Positions 54,906 to 64,000 of a DNA stretch of 64,000 bases are shown here, piece by piece. A model generated the notes under the pieces. That model was not told where the DNA came from and made no database searches. It saw only the letters and a list, made by a program, of their open reading frames with translations. Location: contig LSYV01000009.1 in NCBI GenBank assembly GCA_001584585.1, forward strand, positions 1,767,157 through 1,831,156, read 5' to 3'. The stretch comes from Gonium pectorale (Eukaryota; Chlorophyta; Chlorophyceae; Chlamydomonadales; Volvocaceae). Each line of letters opens with the position of its first letter. Position 1 is the first letter of the stretch. The translations under genes and the position numbers were made by a program.

Positions 54906-56411
54906 AACTTTGGTGGGTCCCAGTACCAGTAGGCTTCCGGCTTCGGCGCGTTTGGGGCCTCGCCGGCCTGCGTGAGGCCCCCATGTGCGGGCTCCGACCG
55001 CGTGGGCGAGGGTGCGGGGGGTCGAAGCGATGCTGTCCGGCGTGGGCGTGGGTGCGGGCGCGGGGGGCACTTGTACATGTCCTTCCTCACTGAATCGTAT
55101 CAGCCCCTGCGTGGGGAGCCTTTATATATGTTATTGCTTTGCGCGTACCGTGTCGCGTGGTTGGCATCGTTGGTTTCCGGGCGTGGATGATGCGCTACGG
55201 CCGGGGATTGGCGTATGCGTTTGCGTTGGCTTGGCTTGGGATGCAAACGACCGGAAGGCCGTCGCGTGCCGCCACGTGCTACCGCGCATATATGCTCGCG
55301 GGACTTTTTGGAAGGCACTGCGGGTGCGGCCATTGGATGCTGACGTGCTCGTGGCGGTTTGTTCAAAGACGAAACCCTGTTGGCAGCGGTAACCGGGCGC
55401 GCGTCGAAGGCACCTTTGTGCGCACTCTTACGGGCACGAGTGCGCACGAGTATGAGTACCGCATGCGAGACTGATGGTCGTACGTGCCACATTGTCAGGC
55501 AGCTGTTTGTTGGTTTTCGTGCGGTGTACCGGTATGTATCATGTGTGGATAGCGCTGGGCCCGCTGGGAAGGAGTAGGGAGGGCTGGGCAGACAGCGCTG
55601 CGACCGTGGAATGCGCTGTTGCACCGGCTGGCTGGCGGTTCAGCGGCCGGGAGCGGTAGATATTTCGCCAGGCGTGTGAGAAAGAGGACCGTGCGGGCAC
55701 GGCAGGCGAGTGGGTGCATCGTCGGGCGAGGCGTGCACTCTAGATGCGTACTCCGTGCGTCTGTGGGCCACGCGGATTGCCGTGCGCGTCAGAGCGGCGG
55801 CCCCCCCTCAAGCCTAAACTGTGCCGACCCGTGTGTCTTGCATCGTTCGGGGCAGGTGAGCGAGTCATTGCCGGAGTATTAACCTTGAGTAATGACGGAG
55901 GAGTGCAGGGCCTGGGTGCGTGCTCAATGCAGAGGGTGGTCTGGGGGCACTTGCGGCCAAGAGAAAAGGCGAGGCAACACTTTATCGACTATAGAAGCAG
56001 TTACACCGTCGAGTAACCGGGGCCTGCGAGGCCGCAGGGCTCCATGCAGAAACCGTGTGGCTGCACGTGACCCAGCTGCAAGATTGAGCACCAGTAAGCC
56101 TTTGGTCTCACGGCGGTACTGGAGACTGCTGATGACTCCAGTATCGTGCTGGGCGTACCTCCAGCTAACGCGCATTGGCAACATATCTCCAGGTACCTAT
56201 TGTTGGAGTGACGTGCCAGAACATACCGCGGACGCATCTCATCGCCTTCGTACACTGCAGCTCTCGAGGGCGCTCGTACAGCCCACTCCCACTCGCACGC
56301 ATAAAACGCAGCTCAATGCTCCTCCTCTTCGCGCACAGCCAGCGAAACAACGCTTCTGCCAGCTCCTCCGAGCTTTGACACAAGCACACTCCGAATCGCT
56401 CAATGCCCGCC
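54906..56411. other. Convergent intergenic region (Dam-like and OPR-like 3' ends)
   Basis: 1.5 kb with the 3' untranslated regions of both genes. I found no plus-strand TGTAA for the Dam-like gene. Open frames are short and without recognisable domains. Confidence 0.55.
56001..56005 (-). terminator. TGTAA polyadenylation signal, second OPR-like gene
   Basis: TGTAA on the minus strand about 410 bases beyond the stop at 56412. Confidence 0.5.
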
Positions 56412-59400
56412 TTACAGCATGCCCTCCACCACAATCTCCTCCTCCCCATGCCCCGCTTCGGGGCCAGCGGTGGCGGCGGCCAGCGGCGCTGCCACTGACC
56501 CGTGGGTCGCCTGCGGGCCCCCGGCCATGGCCGGGAACACCGCCCCACTGGTACCGCCTCTGGCGGCTACTCCCCGCCCGCCTAATAACGGCAGCAGTGC
56601 AGCTGCCAGCTGCTGCTGCTCCTCGGGGCTCATGACCTTGGCGTAGCGGGCCGACACGTCGGCGCAGGCCTGGGGGTGACGGGACCGGTGGGTGTGGGGC
56701 GGGCAGGCGGCGGCGGTTTACACCATGACAGCAAGAACAAGGCGAAATAAAAAAAATCATGCGCGATCCCGGGCGTGCGCGGTACACAGCGCTGGATCCT
56801 GCGGCATAGACAGCCGTAAACGCCCAGCCTTTACAAGCGCACCGCCAACCAGTGCGCCAACCAGCGACCCCACCCCTGCATCCGCAAACCCGCGCCACTC
56901 GCGGCGCGCCACGTACCTGCAGCCACTCTTGCGTCGGCGTGAGCCCCAGGCTGGACAGCCAGCTGGCCGTGAGCACCAGCTCGCTGGGCGCGTAGCGCAT
57001 GCGCCCCAGCAGCCGCGCGCTGGCAGACCACCAGGACGACAGCCACGGGGCGCCGGGGCGGGCCGACGCAGCCAGCCGCGCCGTCGACGAGTACGGCAGC
57101 GGCGACGGTGCCGCGCCGGCGTCAGCGCCGGCGTTGCCTCCTGTGGCGGAGGAGGAGGGAGCCGGCGGCGGGAGCCCGGCGGCGGTTCCGGCCGTGGCGA
57201 CAGCGCCCGCGGCGTGCAGCTGGTGCAGCTGGAAGGCCGAGACGAGCAGCGTGAGCAGCTGCAGGGCGCTGCAGTCCGCCAGGCGGGGGGCGCTGCTGGA
57301 TTCGAAGCGCTGCAGCCACGACAGCGGTGCACGGGCCTGCACGGGGTGGGGGCCATTGGGGTGGAACGCGGTTATCACTGGAGTTGCCGGAGGCGCATGC
57401 TACCCCTAACCCTACATGCCTAGCGATATCTTCCATTAGGCATATATTGATAAGACGCACAAGGATAACAGCAGTAGTTAGTAACCGATGGACTTCAGTT
57501 CCCGTCGTTTTGGTCATACGCTGAGAGGAGGGTGCTCGACACGGGGCGGGTGGCTGAGTGCATTGTCCGCCCATGAAAGGTTTGCGGGTAGAGGCAGTAA
57601 TCACAGGCATTACTTGTTGACAGGCCCAGGTAGAGGCGGCCAATAATGAATGCAAGGGGAACACCGCACGCTAGGCAGGACCAAGCGGTTGGCATCATGA
57701 GAAGGGTACGGAACAGGGGCTGGTCCGTGTGGAGCGCCGCCCCGCGTGCCCCGACTCTGCCGGCCTCTCTGGCCCCTCTCACTTGCAGGAGCACCAGCGC
57801 CGGCAGCAGGCTGCTCCAGGTGCTGACCCCGAACCGGCCCCAGCAGCGGTACGTGGCCAGCAGCATCTTGAGGAGCCATTCCTAAGGTGTGAGGGAGGAA
57901 GGGAGGAAAAGTCGGGGACTCCAGCCATTGAGTGAGCGAACATTGTACTGTTTAGCAGCCTTTCCCGAGTTATCTAGGGCGTTATTGAGGTGTCCGGCCC
58001 AGCGCAAGGGCCCGCCAAGAGATCGGAGGTATCGTGCCGTACCATGTGTGATACATACACTGTGCCCTTATCGAGTTATCGTACCTGCGGTGGCCGCACG
58101 CCCAGCGCGTGCAACGACGCCATGAGTGTGCTGAAGTGCTGCGCCTCGAAGGACGGCTGCGATGCGCGCACCAGGGCTGCCCGCAGGCAGAGGGCCGTCC
58201 AGGCCTCGTTGGGGCGCAGGCCCAGCGATGACATGGCCTGCATCCCGGGGTGGTCGGGGGTTGGGTGAATTTGGGGGGGGGGGGCGCAGGGGTTGCAGAA
58301 AGGGCAGAGAGCGGCCTACACTACGACAGCCCTGTGGCGCGCGCCCTGTGCCCTCCCCTGGGGCCCTCCCCGTCGCTCGTCCCGCGGCGCCCCCGCTCGC
58401 AGAAGCGCACCTGCAACAGCGCCACCAGCGCCCGCGGAGACATTTGGTTCTGCGGAGGAAGCGGATGGGGGCGAGGACGGGCACAGGCAGCGGAGGGGCC
58501 AACGAGTCGCTCGTGCTGCCGCTGCCAGCAGGATGACCGGCATTGGCACCGTCCTCTATCCGGGTGTTCACCGGTATGAACCCGCGCCGTGAGCTCGCCA
58601 GCGCATGCGGACGACCCCCGGACTGCGCCAACTGTGTTTTCCCACGGACTCGTCACCCATGGACCCGTGAACATCCGCGTCAGCCTCCCTCGCAAGCGCT
58701 TACAGCGCAACCTGCTTGGCCCCGTTCTTTGCCCTTTCCGCGTGTTTCGCTGCCTCCGTTGGTCGCTAATTGAACCGCTTGTCGCCGCTGCCCGCCCTCC
58801 ATCCCCTTGTCAGGAACAGTCCTTATGTGGTTTAAGCAAGTTTCAGTCCCCCCAGGTAGGCCCGCGCTCGTGAGGCCCAGACTGCGCAGTTGCGTCCGTA
58901 CGCTAGGAGGGGCAGGGGCAGGTGGGTGCCCACCACTTCTCATCATCTACAGCGTTCCCAGCCCGGCGCCCAGGTATGTGACAAGCGGCTTGTTCACGCT
59001 GACTTCTCACAGGTCCATCGGCTACACCTCCGCCACGCCCTCCAGACGGGCACCGGTTTTTGGCTCACCGCGTTACGTCCCGGTCCCCCTTGCCTTCACA
59101 AACACCGACCCATCCACCCAGCCGAGTGACGCACCTCCTTCATGAGCACGGTGCTCCTCCACATCAGCCGCGCCGTCCAGCGGCCGTCCGGTACCACGCC
59201 CCACGCCGCCAGCGAGCCCGCCAGGTTGGCCAGGTGCAGGTCGGCGCAACGGTTCTTGAGCGCGGAGCGCGAGGCGTCGAGCAGCGCGGCCACCCAGGCA
59301 GGCGGCGGCTCGATGCTGAGGCGGCGCAGCGCGGTTACCAGCGAGGCTGCGCAGGTGGTGTCGGAGAGGAGCTGCGGGGGCAGAAGGGAAGGAGTAGCGC

Positions 59401-62400
59401 CGGGGCCGGGAAGGGATGACGTTTAAGCGGTGCTTTGGGGTATGGGGGGGGCGAGTACAGCTGGTGGGCGGAAGCACATTGTTGACGAGGGATGCGGCCG
59501 GCAGGCTGCGCCACTTGGGGCAGCAAATGGGGTCCAGGGGGAAGTCGTGGGCTGCAAGCAGCGCTGCACCCCTCAAGCTGTACACGCCACACGGGCCGCC
59601 ATCCAGCTGACTCGCCACACGGGCCGCCATCCAGCTGACTCGCCACACGGGCCGCCATCCAGCTGACTCGCCACACGGGCCGCCATCCAGCTGACTCGCC
59701 ACACGGGCCGCCATCCAGCTGACTCGCCACACGGGCCGCCATCCAGCTGACTCGCCACACGGGCCGCCATCCAGCTGACTCGCCACACGGGCCGCCATCC
59801 AGCTGACTCGCCACCGCACGCGCACCCCTCAAGCTGTCCAGCACCGCGGCGGCCCCACCCCCGTCCGCACCCCTCCCTCCTCCGCACCTGCTGCATGTTG
59901 GCCTGCGTGGCCTCCAGCACCACCGCCTGCATTTCGGGCTGGGGCCGGTACTGCTGCGCCGCCAAGCTGCCCAGCACGCCGGACAGCTGACGGGCCTGCG
60001 GGAGCGCCGACCAGCAAAGCGTGGAGGCGAGCTCCATCCGCGTAAGTCGCAGCAGGGTCAGGGCGGCGCCCTGGGCGGGGTGACTGATGCGGCGCGGCGC
60101 GCCAACAGCATCGATTCTACGACCCATGGCACTGTCTTCACAGGCCCTACCCCATATGCCACGCACTGTCCCCCGTTCACCCCATGAGGACGCCCCGCTC
60201 CGCCCCCCACCCCCAACTCACGTCAAGCTCCCGCAGCCGCGGCTGCAGCGCCTCCACGTAGTCCTGCATCCAGCCCAGCGGCGGCTGCAGCGACAGCCGC
60301 GTCAGGCCCTCCAGCAGCTGCCCCAGCTCGGGGCCGCTGAAGGCGCCGCGCCGCAGCGCCGCCGCCGTGGCGTCCAGCACACGGCCCGACATGTCCAGGT
60401 CCAGCAGCGCGGGCGCGCCGGCAGAGGTGAGGCGGCCGAGGGCGGCGATGGAGAGGGCGAGCTCCGAGGGCTCCAGGGAGGGCAGCACGCGCAGCGTGTG
60501 GACGAGCAGCGTCGCGCGCGTGGTGTCGTCCAGGCCCACCTGGAGGGGGGGTTTGGGAGGGAGGGCAGGTTGGGTGAGAGGAGGTACTGGGCTACTGGCA
60601 GCTGGTCGCCTTCAACCGTGAACCCGCAAACTCTGAGGGCGAGGGGACGACTTGGGAGCGGGGCATGGGGACGGACAGGTGACTGTGATACGTACGGCTC
60701 GCCACAGTCCGGGACTCGTGAGGGGCTCGAGTGCGCACTGCCGCGCCCTACAGGCGGGGCGGCAGCGCGCTGCGTCGCATGATCCGCGCATGATCCAAAG
60801 TCAGAAACGGAAACTGAATCCCTCTGAGCGCATGCCCCGAGTGCGACCGTCGTGCCCGCCCCGCCCCGCCCCGCCCCGCCCCAGGCACACGGCACTGCAC
60901 GCCTCCATCGTAGCCCAGCCTGGGCCCACCTGCAGGCTGGCGAGCGCCAGCAGCAGCGCACACAGCTCCCGCGAGCCGCAGCGCCGCAGCGCAGCCCGCA
61001 TAGCCGCGTTATATGCCTCCACCCACTCCGCGGGCGGCCTGTGCGCAGGAAGTGGAGGAGGAGGGGTTTCGGCATGTACGGACCGCACCGGTAGTTGAGG
61101 ACGGCGCGCTAAGTAGCGGGCAGTCCCCGGCGGCGGGGCGCACCGCCGGGCGAGTGCGGACCCGCGTTCAGACGGCCGGAGCCGGGGCCATCCTCCGCAA
61201 CAGAAGAGCCAAAATTCGTCAAGCCGGCACGGCCGCCTGTATGCATGACTAAGTTGCGCTTGTCTCTTCGGGTTCTGGGCCCTACGGCTAACCAGCACTC
61301 TTAAGGGTGTTTTACCCTTTCCGCTATGGCGGGTCGGGAGCCAATCGGCTCGTGTGGCCTGCAACCCCTCTCTGAGGGAGCCTGCAATCTGTATCTGTAA
61401 TCTGTATCTGTATGACGCAGGCAGTACGGCAGGTAGTTGCTGTGGGCCGTAACGCTGCGAAGCATGCTTGGCGGTCCGGGGAATCTCTCGCCAATTCGCC
61501 ATGCTCGGGGCAGCCGCACCCGTGTCTGGCCCGGCCCAGCCGTGCAGCGTGACACGGGCTTCACCCCCGCGGAGGTCCCATGACCAGGGCCCCGCCGCAC
61601 CTGTACCGCAGCGCCGCCAGCCCCTGCGCCGCCTTCGCGAGCTGCAGCGGCGTGAACAGGCCGAGCTTGGGTCGGCTGTTTTCCAGGAGGACCTGCGGCA
61701 GCAGCGAAGGTCGGCGGGGAGTGCGAGGCCCTAGATGGTACCCCTTCACAATGCCCCTCCCAACGCCAGCCCCACACCTCATTGACCATTACACGACATG
61801 GCACAGCCGCCATACAGCCGCCATTCAGCGCATCCCCATTCCCTCTTTCCCCGCATCAGTATGGGGCAGTCTACATCTCACCAGCCAGCCGACACGCGCA
61901 GGCCGCTGCAAGCCGTGAGAGGGATTTCTCTTCGTTGGTGCTTGCTTCCCGCATTCCCCGCGCCTGCCTGCCTGCCTGCGTCTGCAGCTCTGGGGCCGCC
62001 CACCCCACCCCACAGCACACCCCGCAACGCAACGCAGCGCCTTCTCGCCACGGTCACCTTCCCCGGGAACCCCCGCCCCTCCCTCAAAAATGACCCGCAT
62101 CCCCCCGCGTCCCCCCCCCACCCCGCCGCCCCTTTGCAAACCTGTCGTGTGTGCACATAAAACGCACATTGGACGGTCAGCGTGCACGACAAACCTGCTC
62201 CGCCTCAATCGCCCCTGCGGCCACTCGGGTCCCCGCTTGTGCCCAACCTCGTAACCCCGGGCCCTCGCTCCCGGCCCCCGGCTCACCAGCACCGCCTCCT
62301 CCAGCACGTCCGTGCCGATGGCTCCGTACGCCCACAGCGTCATCGCCAGCTCCCGCGGCCCGAACCGCCGCACCTGGGCGCGCACCGCCCGGTAGAAGGC

Positions 62401-63992
62401 CAGCCGGAAGTCCGAGTCGGGGGGCACCCCCAGCAGCGCAGCAGCCACCAACACGTTGGGCAGCTCCTGCAGGCAGCGGCAGGGGAGGGGGACGGGAGGT
62501 CTGGGGATAGGCGAGGATGGTGCCAGTGGCGAGGCCCCGGGCGATGCGTCCGTATCTCCCGTCCTCCCCCCCACACACACCACCTTCGCCCGCTGGCCAT
62601 GGCCTCCGCTACCCTTCCACCTTCCCCTTACGCCCCACCATCTGGATGCCCCCAGATCCAGGCTTCCCGCCATGCCGGCGTTCACCGGCGGCCCCAACCC
62701 TCCCTCAGCTCCCGTGTACCACCTGCGCCCGGCACTCGTAGAGGCGCAGCGACAGCGCGAGCAGCAGCTGTTCCGACACCGCCCGGTCAGAGAAGCGTAG
62801 CGCGCCCAGAGCGGACACCACACCCGCCAGGTCGCTGCCGCTCATGTCGCCCAGCCGGCTCGCCATGGCGGACAGCAGCGTGCGCAGCGTTGAGGCTGCG
62901 GGCGAGCGGGCCGCCGCGGCAGCGGTAGCAGCGCCGTCGGCACCGCCGCCGGTGGCAGCCCTCACGCCACGCGACAGCGCCGCCTCGGCATCCGCCTCCT
63001 CGACCTGCGGCAGCGCCGGCGGCGCCACCGCCGCCACCGCCTCATCCAGCAGCGCCGCCGACTGGGCGGAGGCCCGAGTGGAGGCGCCGCTGTCGGGGCC
63101 GCTATGCCAGGACTCGGCCGAGCCGGCTAGTCCCAGCTCCCGCGCCTCGTGGCCCTCCCCGTCCTCTGCCGACCCGTCGTCGTCATCGTCATCGAGCAGC
63201 GACGACATGGTGAGCGGCTCCAAGCCGTCATCGATCATGCCCGGAGCGGCCTGCTCCTGCTGTTGCTGTTGCTGCGGTGAGCTGGACCCAGTGAGGTGCA
63301 CCCTAGCGCTGCCGCTGCTGCCCACGGCCGTGTCGTCCATGCTGCTGCCGTAGCCGCCGCCACCACTGCTGTCGCGGCCGGCAGCAGCTGCAGCGGATGA
63401 GGTGGCGCCCGACAAGGAGGGCGATGCAGGGGCGCCGCCCTCCTTCTGCTGCTGTTGCTGCTGCTGCTGCAGGCGGCCGCTCAACAGCGCGAGGTGCAGC
63501 AGCGCAATGCCGATGTGGGAGGTGTCGAAGAAGGGGGCCTGCTGGGCCACCAGGTCAGCTAGCTCCTGAGAGGTTGGGGGAGGGAAGAAAGGAGAGCGGC
63601 AGGTGTGTGCGCGCTCTGATGATGGGTGCCATGTGGCACGAGTGTGGTCAGCGCCGAGGTGCTAAGGAAGGCATGGAGAAGATATTGAGAAGCTCACCCA
63701 GGGCCGGCCTGTATCCCAAACGATTCCATATCTCATCAAGAAATGTGGTACGGCTTACATATGCAGGTGCATCTACCTGCAGGGTGGAGGTGGAGCGTAT
63801 GAGGCGGGCGATGACGGGGGCGCTCAGCCGCGTGGGCCTGAGCGGCTCCAGCTGCGCTGCGGGTGACCGGCTGCTGGAGGCTGCCGTGAGAGTCGGCATC
63901 ACGAGTTGGGAGGAGGACTGAGTTTGCATTCGCCAGCCGCGACGGTGGCATCTCCGGCCACGTACCCCGGTCGCCATCATCGGGCACGGGGT
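56412..63992 (-). CDS. Octotricopeptide-like (OPR) protein, 5' end outside window
   Basis: Exons, leftward: about 63992-63777, 63565-62723, 62466-62287, 61692-61601, 61038-60930, 60539-60222, 60070-59888, 59371-59135, 58449-58411, 58237-58085, 57881-57783, 57336-56917 and 56669-56412; all internal phases agree, giving at least 1,040 residues. OPR units are clear: LRRLSIEPPPAWVAALLDAS, MSSLGLRPNEAWTALCLRAA, LSLQPPLGWMQDYVEAL, LAMTLWAYGAIGTDVLEEAV and MRYAPSELVLTASWLSSLGL. Such helical repeats bind specific organelle RNAs in green algae, so a role in chloroplast (less likely mitochondrial) RNA stability or translation is inferred. Exon 2 contains a long acidic, Ser/Gln-rich spacer (LLDDDDDDGSAEDGEGHEAR) that is probably disordered. 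The C-terminal tail is acidic and no RAP domain is seen. The first exon in the window and any exons upstream are uncertain, so the transit peptide cannot be judged. Confidence 0.88.
59586..59809. repeat. 28-base minisatellite, eight perfect copies
   Basis: Unit of 28 bases beginning GCCACACGGGCCGCCATCCA and ending GCTGACTC, repeated eight times without a single difference. It lies in the intron 59372-59887 of the OPR-like gene. Because 28 is not a multiple of three and the unit has no stop, long spurious frames run through it on the minus strand. Confidence 0.97.
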
Positions 63993-64000
63993 CTGCGGAG

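Noticed and set aside
58273..58284. Run of 12 G in an intron of the second OPR-like gene
   Set aside because: Simple homopolymer; length may even be a sequencing artefact.
59586..59809. CRISPR-like repeat array
   Set aside because: Units are directly adjacent with no spacers, and the context is a eukaryotic intron.
59573..60166. Minus-strand protein with WMAARVASQLDGGPCGESAG repeats
   Set aside because: Only translation of the 28-base minisatellite in an intron; the real exon (60070-59888) ends before it.

Overview
The window looks like nuclear DNA of a volvocine green alga (Chlamydomonas or Volvox relatives). This rests on high GC, genes cut into many short exons by GTGAG/GTGCG...CAG introns of about 100-700 bases, TGTAA polyadenylation signals, long Ala/Gly/Pro/Gln low-complexity tracts in proteins, and two large octotricopeptide-like (OPR) genes, a family greatly expanded in these algae. 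Two runs of N (39826-39845 and 52505-53478) show that it is a draft scaffold. The species cannot be named from the sequence alone. No rRNA, tRNA, CRISPR array or intact transposon was recognised.

Layout: (1) 1-1310 (+), 3' part of an ankyrin-type repeat gene. (2) 12429-2413 (-), a ten-exon OPR-like gene. (3) 15025-13812 (-), the CCDC12/cwf18 spliceosome factor, divergent from (4) 15709-18594 (+), an ER J-domain/protein disulfide isomerase fusion. (5) 25806-21142 (-), a Pro/Gln-rich protein with a possible LOTUS-like domain and a UHM-ligand-like motif, divergent from (6) 26376-41213 (+), a 24-exon gene for the largest, B-box-binding subunit of TFIIIC. (7) 44603-42255 (-), a plastid-targeted bacterial-type tRNA wobble-uridine methyltransferase (MnmM/YtqB family), divergent from (8) 45019-48406 (+), a small cytoplasmic protein kinase. 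(9) 48970-54905 (+), a bacterial/phage-type Dam N6-adenine methyltransferase-like protein with an altered catalytic motif and a very large low-complexity insert. (10) about 63992-56412 (-), a second OPR-like gene that runs off the right edge.

The genes do not form one pathway. There are loose themes. Organelle gene expression is represented by the two OPR-like proteins and the plastid MnmM. Nuclear RNA metabolism is represented by TFIIIC1, CCDC12 and perhaps the LOTUS/ULM protein. The most unusual locus is the Dam-like gene: its domain order is prokaryotic, but it carries algal introns. Other points of note are a strong 100-base hairpin inside an MnmM intron, four apparent GC-AG introns, a perfect eight-copy 28-base minisatellite, and an ER chaperone with an unusual domain combination.

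Exon boundaries were assigned by eye from splice consensus, reading phase and protein-family conservation. Where phases could not be reconciled, the entry says so.
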